In this document: piece by piece, positions 10,815 to 21,824 of the stretch
How positions within the stretch are numbered: position 1 is the first letter of the stretch
Layout: each line of letters opens with the position of its first letter
Assembly: GCF_963678635.1 (NCBI RefSeq)
Contig: NC_087066.1
Location: forward strand, 6,663,954 to 6,727,953
Length of the DNA: 64,000 bases
Direction: 5' to 3'
Source of the DNA: Symsagittifera roscoffensis
Taxonomy: Eukaryota > Xenacoelomorpha > Acoela > Convolutidae
Notes under the pieces: generated by a model
Database searches by the model: none
What the model was told of the DNA's origin: nothing
The model's input: only the letters and a program-made list of their open reading frames with translations
Made by a program: the position numbers and the translations under genes

Positions 10815-13450
10815 GAGGAGAGACTTCAGTGAACGTCACCAGATGCAGGTTCCCATTACCGAGAGGCAATTGCCTTTTATGGTCATGACGTCATTTCTTC
10901 TACATAAATCAGGTCAACACCTACTCAAATTTTGTTTTATGTTAATGACGTCATTCTTTAAACAGAAGATGTGTCATTGCTCAAGTGACTTTCCTGACTT
11001 GGTAATGACGTCATCGCCTAGAAAATCTATGGTTTTATGACAAAAAATATGGAATTTTTTGAAAAAAATTCAATCAATAGGAACTCAGCAGTTTCTAAAA
11101 AAAACTTTGAATGAAAAGTAATCATTCTTTGAAAATTATCAATTAAAAAACATTTCAATTTTTTTCGATTCACTCTACAGGAACAAAAAAACAAATTCCG
11201 TGTGATTTTCTTTTCGAAAATCATGCACAGGATTTATCTGAGAGCGTAAAAATATTTTGTTTGATACTAAGCTACAATGTATCATTTAATTTTTACAAAA
11301 CAAGGAAAGAAAAGTATGTAAGTTCTTAACTGATTGTTTTTTAAGAGTTTTTGGGTTTTTTATGTTGTCCAAAATAGAGTTATAAAACTAAATAGAGGCC
11401 TATTTAGGGACACTTACTCAAGGAAGGAGTTTGTTTTTGAACCGAGTACTGAGTACCAAAGCTTTCAACTTACTGCTGAGTTACACCCGACAATGAAAGA
11501 AAGTTTGTTGAATTTAGAAAGTTTGAAATTCATCAAAAAGCCTTTGGATAATATTAAAAAGACTTTTTTAACCGACACTCGATTCCCAAAACTGTCAAAT
11601 TTTCCCAAATGTGTCAAAACATTTTAAGTGGTTTTCAAAGTTCAAATTCCTGGTTAGGTTTGGCAAACAATTTCCAGAGAATCGCTTTAAAAAAATTCTT
11701 CAACTTTGAGCTATCCTCTCAAATTTACATCAAAATCAAATAATTTGACTATCAATTCAAAATTTGAATTATTTCAATGATTATAAACCTAAAAGTCAAC
11801 TGACTTTATGAAAAAATTTGGAGAAAACTTCCTTGTTTTACTTTTTTACTCTTATCACGGCAAAATTTCTTATGTTTACAGCAAACATTTTTTGATCATT
11901 CGTTTTTGCGATTGCTTTTGTGTATACTTTTACTCATTTGGAAGACTTAATTCCAATAAAGGCAAACTTTCTCTTATTGGGTACACCACCATAACATAAA
12001 TGGTCTTTTCTTGGAATTGGAAACATCAATGGAACTTTGTTTCTGATTAGAGACGACTTTTATGTAAAAGTTCCTTAAAAGAAAGCTAAAATCTGAGTAG
12101 ACACGGATACAGACCAAATAAAGAAAATCTCTTCTATGGGTCAAACCTTCACGTTTTAAACTAAAAATCTTTTTTTTATCCGATTTACCTACCAATACCT
12201 ATCGCAGCTCTAAATCATTAAGAATTTTTGTTTCTATTCAGTTTTTTTCTTTTTACCAACTTATTGTTCCAATTCATTTTCTCAGTGCAAAACAGCAACG
12301 ATAGAATTTTCACTTGATCTAGTGCTTACCCAAGTGCGAAAATTACTCTCTTATTTATTTTTGGCACAATTGGCTAACCCAATCCAAGTCTGGCACATGG
12401 CGGAAGTGATGTAAAGGGGTTTCGATGAACATCATATGAAATCAACTTCACAGGAAACTAACTTGCGAGCATCACAGAAAACCAACTTGCATCAATGCAA
12501 ATGATGGAGGAAGTGTCTGAGTGTGTGGGAATGAACTTTTTATTTTTGCAGCAAAAACCTGTGGTTATTTAATTTTGCAATTTTTTGTGTGTACAAAACT
12601 ATTTATTTTGGAAGTTTTGATTCTTTTAAAGTTTTCTCTGATTGAATACGACAAGCTGCGATAAAGAACATTTTTCGTGATTGGAAACATCAAACTGAAA
12701 AAAAATGCCATAAATGGAGCCTTTTTTCTAATTAGATAGGACTTTTTATCAGAATATCCCTAGAAGTAAGCTAAGTCCTTACTGAACTCGACTAGTCCGT
12801 ATACGGAAAATCTAATCTGATCGAATAACCAACACATTTGAAGATACCCTTACACTTAAGTAAAAATCATTCTTTTTCCAACTCAACTACAGTCAACTAG
12901 CTCCTCTCTCAGCTCTAAGCCAGACATAATCCTTGTTTTCAATCAGTTTTTTCAATTTAATTCTCAGTATGATCTTTTCGGTTCAGAATAACGATCTTAC
13001 CTACTCGTTTGATTTTTTACCAGAACTGAAGACAATCAAGGTGCTCGAGTCAGTCTCTGTGATTTTTTGGCTCAAACGGATGACCCAATTCAAGTGTGAC
13101 ACATGATCGATATCATGAGGAGAGACTTCAGTGAACGTTACCAGATGCAGGTTCCCATTACCGAGAGCCAATTTGAAACGATGGGAATAATGTGACAGAT
13201 TGCAAAAAAATTGATTTGGATTATTCCGACGTTCCTAATGCCAGATATGTGGCTCACCTGTGAAAGATTTCTTCTTTCAGTGAGAAGGAGAAGAAGGATC
13301 TGTGGAGAACCCAATTACAAACGAAGATGATCAGGGCTTCTATGAACCAAGGACTCCAGTGAGCGAACCACCAAGTGATTCACCGGTGATGGCGGCAAGA
13401 CCAAATTTCCGCACCATTGGAAACTTCAGCTGCTCGAAAGCTTTTTGATT
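10815..13450 (+). pseudogene. Decayed repeat-gene segment C with terminal exon-like block
   Basis: This is a third, more diverged sub-repeat. Modules seen: 11,334-11,627 (EYQSFQLTAELHPTMKES to KCVKTF, stop), VPIKANF-like sequence near 11,950, FLAQLANPIQVW near 12,360, INGAFFLI near 12,710 and a decayed TDDPIQV module near 13,080. It is followed by sequence absent from A and B copies: TDCKKIDLDYSDVPNARYVAHL (13,192-13,260) and, after a short gap, DDQGFYEPRTPVSEPPS with a stop near 13,448. That tail looks like the 3' end of the original gene and recurs at 18.3-18.6 kb, so C marks the end of one repeat series. Confidence 0.48.
10886..11013. promoter_or_regulatory. Three TGACGTCA sites at exact 60-bp spacing
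   Basis: Perfect palindromes stand at 10,886-10,893, 10,946-10,953 and 11,006-11,013, exactly 60 bp from start to start. This is the most complete cluster in the window and probably shows the ancestral arrangement from which the other copies lost sites. Confidence 0.5.
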
Positions 13451-15275
13451 TAAAAATTTTTTGGTAGTTGTCTTGTGCTGTGTGTTTTTTTCATCTATTT
13501 TTTTACCTGCAAGTGTTTAAAACAAAAAAATTAAAAAATTATGTAATTGTTAGAAGTTTTCCTAAAAAAATTCGTGAAAACAATTTGCAAACTGGTTAAA
13601 AAATCATCCTAATTTTGCAATTTGCAAAATTTTTCACAAAAATCTAGCAAACATGGTGAAAATATTGAAATAAGTTTGAGATCTTTTAAAAATTTAGAAA
13701 CATTTTTTGCATACACGAGAAAAATATCATTACATTTTTGCATCTTGCAGAAGGTTAACAAAATATTATTAGCACACATGTTGAAGAAGTTTTTTGATTT
13801 TTTTATTCTTTGTTTGATTGTTGAGAAATTAATTAATGTTTATGAAAAATATCAGAAAAACAAAGTATTAAGATAGGGATTAGCACTCGAAGTCAGCATT
13901 ATCAAGATTATGTAGCAATAATTCACCAAGTGTTTTTTGAATAAAGTTTTGCGTTTTTTTCTTATGGGTTAAAGACAAACAAGTTAGGTTTTTGCTAAAT
14001 TTATTTCGAAAATGTCAAAAAAAATTACATCTTTCAGAAAAAATGACTTTCGTATCTTAAAAAAAACTTAATTAAATATATGCAAACATGTTGAAAAATC
14101 CAATCAAGTTTGCTGCTTGCAAAAAAAATCTGAGTTTTTTTGCATACTTTTTAGAAATTACCTAAACATAATTGTTGAAAAAGCAATCGAGTGGAAAAAA
14201 AAAGAATTGGCAAGATGTTTATAAACAAATACCCATTTATCAATAGAAAAACTGACACGCTCACTTTTTACAGAGCTAAAACCATAAAATAATCAACAAT
14301 TTTCAACAAATCAGGCTCATACGTGGCGTTTTCAATTTTCTAAACCTTACAATCTGTATTGCCAATTATAATTACAGTCAACAATTTGGTAAGTGAAAGG
14401 ATTTTCACCTAATCCTTGCAAAATTTGATCAAGCGATAAACCAATTGAAACTAAACGAAACTTGCAAATAATGACTGAGGAGAATGACGAATGGTTAGAC
14501 ATACAGTAGTCTTGAGTAGCAATGAATTCATCATAAAAACTTTCTTCATAAAAAAGAGATAAAGATAAAAAAGAATTGCATTGTAATCCGAATAAAAAAT
14601 GGGATATTCCTGACACTATTCTGCAATCTTCGTATGTCAAAACTTACAGAATAGTAGAATTTGGACACAGAATCACAAATTTTTCAATTTGAGTGGGTTT
14701 TGCATCATGCTAGTCGGAAATTTTGAAAAAAAATTTAACGTTCAGAGATTTTAAAAAAACTAGATCTTGTAGAATACCGTAGGAAAAAAATACTTTGGAA
14801 AACAATCAAATAGGAGTATGATAAACTGATTGATTTTCTCGCCTCCCTTGTCTTATGTAGAGGTATACAAAAAAAATGTAAAATTATTGACGAATGCACT
14901 GTAAAAAATGAGCGTTCAGAAATTGAATGCAGTTATAAATGATGCTGCTGGATTTTGAGTTTCACTTCGCATTAGGTATCTGGTTATTGTTATGATGAAC
15001 CTAGATTTCCTAATTCTTGTTTTCGTGGCCACGTGACTAGATTGTTTTTCTGTTTTTATTTTAAATTTTTAGCTTCAACAGTATATTCCTTGTCCTGTTA
15101 AAAAAAACTTCAGCAAAAAAATTAACACATGATTCTGGTTGTTTTGAATAATGAGTGTAATGAAAACAAAATAGTGAAAGAATTAGGAGTTTAAAAAATT
15201 GATCAAACTGAGGTGTATTCTTTTCTTCCTCCCAAAAAGTTCAAGGCAACGTCTATATCTGCTTGGTGTATAAAT
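12561..15275. repeat. Large duplicated block, copy 1
   Basis: This block recurs at 17,676-21,095 in the same orientation. It includes the right half of a sub-repeat, the DCKKIDLDY/DDQGFYEP terminal block and ~1.8 kb of AT-rich sequence beyond it. About 220 bp near 13,482-13,710 is present only here, and a ~900-bp stretch (19,550-20,455) is present only in the other copy. Apart from the minus-strand reading frame at 14,347-14,640, I see no gene in 13,450-15,290; 13,622-13,876 is open for 84 codons but is low-complexity Lys/Phe-rich and unsupported. Confidence 0.85.
14347..14640 (-). CDS. Hypothetical ORF conserved in both duplicated blocks (copy 1)
   Basis: This minus-strand frame of 97 codons encodes SHFLFGLQCNSFLSLSLFYE, then QDYCMSNHSSFSSV and GLSLDQILQGLGENPFTYQ. 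The other block copy keeps the same frame open over ~80 residues, with mostly conservative replacements (L/I, D/E, A/V, G/D). This is mild evidence for coding, but a recent duplication would also preserve an open frame by chance. No domain is recognised and no promoter or intron signals were identified. It could be one exon of a spliced gene. Confidence 0.25.
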   Translation of the reverse strand: MTYEDCRIVSGISHFLFGLQCNSFLSLSLFYEESFYDEFIATQDYCMSNHSSFSSVIICKFRLVSIGLSLDQILQGLGENPFTYQIVDCNYNWQYRL

Positions 15276-15289
15276 CTACAACATCTATA

Positions 15290-16965
15290 ATTATGGAATT
15301 TTTCGAAGAAATTTCAACCAAGAGAAACTCAGCAGTTTCTACAAAAAACTTTGAATAAAAAGTAAACATTCTTTGAAATTTATCAATTACAAAATATTTC
15401 AATTTTCTCGATTCACTCTACAGGAAGAAAAGAAAAAATTCCGTGTGATTTCCTTATTTATGAAAAGTATGTAGGTTCTTAACTGTTCAGAGTTTTTGGT
15501 TTTTTATGTTTTCCAAAATAGCGTTATACAACTAAGTAGAGGCCTATTTAGGGACACTTACTAAAGGAAAGAGCTTGTTTTTGAACCGAATACTAGTAGC
15601 AAAGCATTAAACTTACTGCTGAGTTACACCCGACAATGAAAGAAAGTTTGTTGAATTTAGAAAGTTTGAAATTCATCAAAAAGTCATTGGATACTTTTAC
15701 TCATTTGAAAGACTTAGTTCCAATAAAGGCAAACTTTCTCTTATTAGGTACACCAACACAACATAAATGGTCTTTTCTTGGAATTGAAAACATCAATGGA
15801 ACTTTGTTTCTGATTAAACACGACTTTTATGTAAAAGTTCCTTAAAAGAAAGCTGAAATCTGATTAGACACGGGTACAGACCAAAAAAAGAAAATCTTTT
15901 CAATTGGTCAAACCTTCACAATTCAGTTGAAGGTAGCCCCGCTCTAAACTAAAAATGTTTTTTTTTTTCAATTTAATTACCAATAACTACCTCCTCTCGC
16001 AGCTCTAAATCATTAAGAATTCTTGTTTCTATTCAGTTTTTTTCTTCTTACCAACTTAATGTTTCAATTCATTTTCTCACTGCAAAACAGCAACGGTAGA
16101 ATTTTCACTTGATCTAGTGCTTACCCAAGTGCGAAAATTACTCTCTGATTTATTTTTGGCACAATTGGCTAACCCAATTCAAGTCTGGCACATGGCGGAA
16201 GTGATGTGAAGGGGTTTCGATGAACATCATATGAAACCAACTTCACAGGAAACCAACTTGCAAGCATCACAGAAAACCAACTTGCATCAATGCAAATGAT
16301 GGAGGAAGTGTCTGAGTGTGTGGGAATGAACTTTTTATTTTTGCAGCAAAAACCTGTGGTTATTTAATTTTGCAATTACTCGTGTGTACAAAACTACTTA
16401 TTTGGAAATTTTGATTCTTTAAAGTTTTCTCTGATTGAATACGACAAGCTGCGATAAAGAACTTTTTTCGTTTTTTGGAAACATCAAATTGGAAAAAATG
16501 CCATAAACGGAGCCTTTTTTCTAATTAGATACGACTTTTCATCAGAATATCCCTAGAAGAAAGCTAAGTTCTGACTGAACACGGCTAGTCCGTATACGGA
16601 AAATCTAATCTGATCGAATAACCCACACATTTGAAGATACCCTTACTCTTAAGTAAAAAACATTCTTTTTCCAACTCAACTACAGTCAACTAGCTCCTCT
16701 CTCAGCTCCAAGCCAGACATAATGCTTGTTTTCAATCAGTTTTTTTAACTTATTTCTCAGTAAGATCTTCTCGGTTCAGAAAAACGATCTTACTTACTCG
16801 TTTGATTTTTTACCAGAACTGAAGACAATCAAGGTGCTTGAGTCAGTCTCTGGGATTTTCTTGTCTCAAATGGATGACCCAATTCAAGTGTGACACATGA
16901 TCGAGATCATGAGGAGAGACTTCTGTGAACGTCACCAAATGTAGGTTCCCATTACCGAGAGCCAA
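15290..16965 (+). pseudogene. Decayed repeat-gene segment D
   Basis: This is another sub-repeat. An internal deletion fuses two modules: an ATG-started frame at 15,636-15,845 runs from MKESLLNLESLKFIKKSLD straight into VPIKANFLLLGTPTQHKW and HDFYVKVP, then stop. Downstream are FLAQLANPIQVWHMAEVM plus stop (about 16,110-16,208), INGAFFLIRYDF near 16,500 and a FLSQMDDPIQV module near 16,860 that ends in a TGA replacing the Trp codon. No TGACGTCA cluster precedes it; the left side begins directly after the 12.56-15.28 kb block. Confidence 0.48.
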
Positions 16966-16981
16966 TTGCCTTTTATGGTTA

Positions 16982-17109
16982 TAACGTCATCTCTTCTACA
17001 AAAATCAGGTCAACACCTACTCAAATTTCGTTTTATGTTAATGACGTCATTCTTTAAACAGAAGGGACGTCATTGCTCAAGTGACTTTCCTTACATGGTA
17101 ATGACGTCA
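16982..17109. promoter_or_regulatory. TGACGTCA cluster in segment E
   Basis: Sites stand at 16,982 (TAACGTCA, one mismatch), 17,042-17,049 and 17,102-17,109 (both perfect), again at a 60-bp pitch, with a GGACGTCA at 17,065-17,072. Confidence 0.45.
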
Positions 17110-18390
17110 TCGCCTAGAAAATCTATGGTTTTATGACAAAAATTATGGAGTTTTTCGAAAAATATTCAACCAATAGGAACTCAGCAGTTTATTCAAAAAA
17201 CTTTGAATGAAAAGTAATCATTCTTTGAAAACTATCAATTAAAAAACATTTCAATTTTCTCGATTCACTCTACAGGAACAAAAAAAAAATTCCGTGTGAT
17301 TTCTTTATTGATGAAAAGTATGTAGACTCTTAACTGTTCAGAGTTTTTGGTTTTTTATGTTGTCCAAAATAGAGTTATACAACTAAGTAGAGACCTATTT
17401 AGGGACACTTACTCAAGGAAGAGGTTTGTTTTTGAACCGAGTACTGAGTAGCAAAGCTTTAAACTTACTGCTGAGTTACACCCGACAATGAAAGAAAGTT
17501 TGTTGAATTTAGAGAGTTTGAAATTCATCAAAAAGTCTTTGGATAAAATTTCAAAGATTTGTTTAACCCACACTCGATTCCCAAAACTGTCAAATTGTCC
17601 CAAGTGTGTCAAAACATTTTAAGTGGTTTTCAAAGTTCAAATTCTTGACTGGTTAGGTTTGGCAAAAAATTTCCAGTTATTTAATTTTGCAATTTCTTGT
17701 GTGTACAAAACTATTTATTTGGAAGTTTTTATTCTTTCAAAGTTTTCTCTGATTGAATACCACAAGCTGCGATAAAGAACATTTTTCGTGATTGGAAACA
17801 TCAAATTGAAAAAAATGCCATAAATGGAGCCTTTTTTCTAATTAGATAGGACTTTTTATCAGAATATCCCTAGAAGTAAGCTACGTTCTTACTGAACTCG
17901 ACTAGTCCGTATACGGAAAATCTAATCTGATCGAATAACCCATGCATTTGAAGATACCCTTACACTTAAGTAAAAATCATTCTTTTTCCAACTCAACTAC
18001 AGTCAACTAGCTCCTGTCTCAGCTCTAAGCCAGACATGATCTTTGTTTTCAATCAGTTTTTTCAAGTTAATTCTCAGTATGATCTTCTCGGTTCAGAATA
18101 ACGATCTTACTTACTCGTTTGATTTTTTACCAGAACTGAAGACAATCAAGGTGCTCGAGTCAGTCTCTGGGATTTTTTGGCTCAAACTGATGACCCAATT
18201 CAAGCGTGGCACATGATCGATATCATGAGGAGAGACTTCAGTGAAGGTTACCAGATGCAGGTTCCCATTACCGAGAGCCAATTTGAAACGATGGGAATAA
18301 TGTGACAGATTGCAAAAAAATTGATTTGGATTATTGCGAGGTTCCTAACTCCAGATATGTGGCTCACCTGTGAATGATTTCCTCTTTAAG

Positions 18391-18420
18391 TGAGAAGAAG
18401 AAGAAGAAGAAGAAGAAGGA
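18391..18420. repeat. GAA trinucleotide run
   Basis: A short (GAA/AAG)n microsatellite lies inside the terminal exon-like block. The other copy (13,281-13,300) has a shorter, interrupted version, so the run expanded after duplication. In the plus frame it would encode poly-Arg. Confidence 0.8.
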
Positions 18421-19290
18421 TCTGTGGGAACCCAATTACAATCGGAGATGATCAGGGCTTCTATGAACCAAGGACTCCAGTGAGCGAACCACCAAGTTAT
18501 TCACCGGTGATAGCGGTAAGACCAATTTCCACACCATTGGAAACTTCAGCTGCTCGAAAGCTTTTTGGTTTGTAAATTTTTTGGTAGTTGTCTTGTGCTG
18601 TGTGTTTTGCACACACAAGAAAAATACCATTACATTTTTGCATCTTGCAGAAGGTTAACAAATTATTATCAGCAAACATGTTGAAAAAATTTTCATCTTT
18701 TCTTTATTCTTTGTTTGATCGTTGAGAAATTAATTTTTTGCCGGTATGTTTCTGAAAAATATCAGAAAAACAAAGTTGTAAAATAGGGAATAGCACTCGA
18801 AGTCAGCATTATCAAGACTATGTAGCAATAATTCACCAAGTGTTTTTTGAATAAAGTTTTGCGTTTTTTTCTTATGGGTTAAAGACAAACAAGTTAGGTT
18901 TTTGCTAAATTTATTTTGAAAATTTCAAAAAAAAGTGCTTCTTTCAGAAAAAATTTTGCACATTTGTCGAAAAAATGACTTTCGTATCTTAGAAAAAACT
19001 TAATATAATATATGCAAACAAGTTGAAAAATGCAATCAAGTTTGCTGCTTGCAAAAAAAACAAGAGTTTTTTTGCATACGTTTTAGAAATTACCAAAACA
19101 CATTTGTTGAAAAAGCTGTCGAATTGGAAAAAAAGAATTGGCAAGATGTTTATAAACAAGTACCCATTTATCAATAGAAAAACTGACAAGCTCACTTTTT
19201 ACAGAGCTATAACCATAAAATAATCAACATTTTTCAAAAAGTCAGGCTCATACGTGGAGTTTTTAATTTTTCTAAATCTTACAATCTGTA

Positions 19291-19548
19291 TTACGAATTA
19301 TAATTACAGTCAACAATTTGGTAAGTGAAAGGATTTTCATCTAATCCTTGCAAAATTTGATCAAGTGATAAACCAATTAAAACTATTTGAAACTTGCAAA
19401 TGTTGACTGAGGAGAATGACGAATGGTTAGACATACAGTAGTCTTGAGTAACAATGAATTCTTCATAAAAACTTTCTTCATAAAAAAGAGATAAAGATAA
19501 AAAAGAATTGCATTGTATTCCGAATAAAAAGTGGGATATGCTTGACAC
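19291..19548 (-). CDS. Hypothetical ORF conserved in both duplicated blocks (copy 2)
   Basis: This 85-codon frame is the partner of the one at 14,347-14,640 and shares the segments CNSFLSLSLFYEESFY and DQILQGL. Its upstream (right) end is next to the 19,550 breakpoint where the two blocks diverge, so its N-terminus differs. Function unknown. Confidence 0.25.
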   Translation of the reverse strand: MSSISHFLFGIQCNSFLSLSLFYEESFYEEFIVTQDYCMSNHSSFSSVNICKFQIVLIGLSLDQILQGLDENPFTYQIVDCNYNS

Positions 19549-19549
19549 A

Positions 19550-20455
19550 TATCAGATTTCATCCTCGGTTACTTGTTGAAAATGATTCATATCTACAATG
19601 AATTGCTTACATAGTAGTTCTAGGACCTAGGCCTTGTCCGTATCTGGATCATCATGTACTACCATGCCATATAAGGTAAAAACACCTTATTTAGATTCTA
19701 CGGTGATTCATCTACAAGTCTTATTCTCTGTCAGTTTCCAGCTTTCAATTCTTCTAAATCTCTACTACTGATCATTTAGCTACAAGTATCAAATCGAAAA
19801 TGTGTTTACGAAAAAAAATATCCTTACCAACTAAATTAAAATTTCTGAAAATCAAACTAGGATTGGGAATTGGGAGATTTTTTGGTTTCAAAAACCCTGC
19901 AACGGAGAAACTTACTGTGAACCTTGCTTCCATTTGCTAAAGAAAAGTGAATCGGAATAGTTCAAAAATCTCAGCAAGTCGATATTGGTAAGAAAGTATG
20001 AGAAAGGATTTGATCAAAACGGAATACTATCATTTACGATGCTGAAAACGTTGGACTCGTTCTCATATTGAAACCCTACTCTGACAAGGACTCAGCCATG
20101 GAGCAGGATCTTACAGTGTATGACATAGCATCATGCAAGAGGAGGAGGGTGCGTGTCACAGTCAAAAAGTACAGTGTGAACATATCACCCTACATCAGAT
20201 TGGAGTCTTCACGGCAAAGGAGAACAAAGACTAGAAGCAAGTTGCCTAAGTGAATGACTTTTTGTTGAGAGCTGTAATGTTCAATAATTGTTTTGAGTAA
20301 GGTTATTACATTCTTGTAATTCAAATATTCATCTTCTTGAACCGTTTTTAATTTTGCTTTGAGCTGGTCAGTATGAGTTGGTACATTGACTTGTCTATAT
20401 TTTATTTTACAGCCTCGAATGAACGTCGGATTTATCCATATCGTGTTACAAAAAA
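19550..20455. other. Segment unique to duplicated block copy 2
   Basis: About 900 bp interrupts the otherwise parallel sequence of the two large blocks. It holds a plus-strand frame (20,068-20,253, 61 codons after the ATG, open further upstream) encoding YSDKDSAMEQDLTVYDI, then KRRRVRVTVKKYSV and RRTKTRSKLPK: an acidic stretch followed by a basic one. It could be an insertion here or a deletion in copy 1. I do not recognise the protein. Confidence 0.5.
20068..20253 (+). CDS. Hypothetical basic protein fragment
   Basis: The frame is open before the ATG (from about 20,041) and ends with TGA after a Lys/Arg-rich tail. Its base composition is visibly less AT-rich than the flanks and it has few homopolymers, unlike most chance frames in this window, so it may be a real exon or a captured gene fragment. 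No family recognised. Confidence 0.3.
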   Translation: MKPYSDKDSAMEQDLTVYDIASCKRRRVRVTVKKYSVNISPYIRLESSRQRRTKTRSKLPK

Positions 20456-21095
20456 AGTTTTCGTATATCAAAACTTACAAAATAGTAAAATTTGGACACA
20501 GAATCACAAATTTTTCAATTTGAGTGGGTTTTGCATCATGCTAGTCGGAAATTTTGAAAAAAAATTTAACGTTCAGAGATTTAAAAAAAACTAGATCTTG
20601 TAGAATACCGTAGGAAAAAAATACTTTGAAAAACAATCAAATAGGAGTATGATAAACTGATTGATTTTCTCCCCTCCCTTGTCTTATGTAGAGGTATACA
20701 AAAAAATGTAAAATTATTGACGAATGCACTGTAGAAAATGAGTGTTCAGAAATTGAATGCAGTTATAAATGATGCTGCTGGATTTTGAGTTTCACTTCGC
20801 ATTAGGTATCTGGTTATTGTTATGATGAACCTAGATTTCCTAATTCTTGTTTTCGTGGTCACGTGACTAGATTGTTTTTCTGTTTTTATTTTAAATTTTT
20901 AGCTTCAACAGTATATTCCTTGTCCTGTTAACAAAAACTTCAGCTAAAAAAATTAACACAGGATTCTGGTTGTTTTGAATCATGAGTGTAATGAAAACAA
21001 AATAGTGAAAGAATTAGGAGTTTAAAAAATTGAGGTGTATTCTTTTCTTCCTCCCAAAAAAATCAAGGCAACATCTATATCTGCTTGATGTACAA

Positions 21096-21820
21096 AAAAT
21101 CTTCATAGAATCATTTGGAAAAATGGTTATAAAAATTATATTCAGCTTGAAGTAATATTAAAAAACTAAAAACTTCAGAATCCGATGCTTTTTGCAAAAG
21201 CTTATGAAAAACGGAAATTCTCTCAGAAACAATGGTTATAAACATCGATAACTACGCAAGCCCCTAAGTGCTGAATTAGATTTTGAATTTAAAGTTCATG
21301 ATTGGAGGTGTAGATGGTTCCTTGTGCAGAAAAAAAACTTTGCATACAAAATTTGGACTCGTTGGATTTTAAATAAAAAGTAAACCAAATAAATCATTTT
21401 GTTTTACCTGTTGATTTAACAGTTTAATTTTTAATCGTTATCAATTTTTAGTTTCCGAAAATAAAACGATTGATAAATGTGACAAGCAACTTTTTTTGGA
21501 AAAATTTGTTTTTGACGAAGAGGACCATGAACGAAAACCTTGGAAGTTTTTAGGATATGCCTGTAACAGATATCTTTTAGTTTTTGTGTGTAATTTTTTG
21601 TCGTAGTCTTGATACTAGCATGTGCAATCGTTCGAATAAGGTATCCATTAAAGGTGAAGAAACAACAGTTTGGATAGCAATTCTATCAACTACTCCTGTT
21701 TCTATTTTGTGTAAAATATTATTCAAACGATAGCACTTGCTAGTATCAAAACTATTACAAAAAAATGGCATAGAAAACCTGAAACGGTCTCCAAAATTAT
21801 GAATAAAAATAAAATCTGCC
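21096..21820. other. AT-rich stretch before the ATPase relic
   Basis: I see no recognisable gene on the plus strand. On the minus strand 21,577-21,837 is open for 86 codons (contains LNNILHKIETGVVDRIAIQT, then RLHMLVSRLRQKITHKN) and has amphipathic-helix character. It overlaps the start of the ATPase relic in antisense and could be a divergently oriented element gene or chance. Confidence 0.3.
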
Positions 21821-21824
21821 AAAG

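Larger units (their letters stand above)
16966..18575 (+). pseudogene. Decayed repeat-gene segment E with terminal exon-like block
   Basis: This sub-repeat is truncated in the middle. It has the TGACGTCA cluster (16,982-17,109) and the MKESLLNLES module (17,487-17,620), and then at ~17,676 it jumps into the right half of the repeat. It ends with the block seen in segment C: TDCKKIDLDYCEVPNSRYVAHL (18,302-18,370), a (GAA)n run, then DDQGFYEPRTPVSEPPSYSP and LETSAARKLFGL with a stop at 18,573-18,575. Differences from C in the DCKKIDLDY segment are conservative (S/C, D/E, A/S), which favours that reading frame as the once-coding one. Confidence 0.48.
17676..21095. repeat. Large duplicated block, copy 2
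   Basis: This is the second copy of the block at 12,561-15,275, more diverged than the 4,096-bp pair, with indels. It ends near 21,095, where the shared stretch about cttcctcccaaaaa and ctatatctgcttg stops matching. Confidence 0.85.

Noticed and set aside
2623-18575. CRISPR-like or satellite array interpretation of the left repeats
   Set aside because: Units are kilobases long with exon-like content and no short spacer pattern; the genome is eukaryotic in character.
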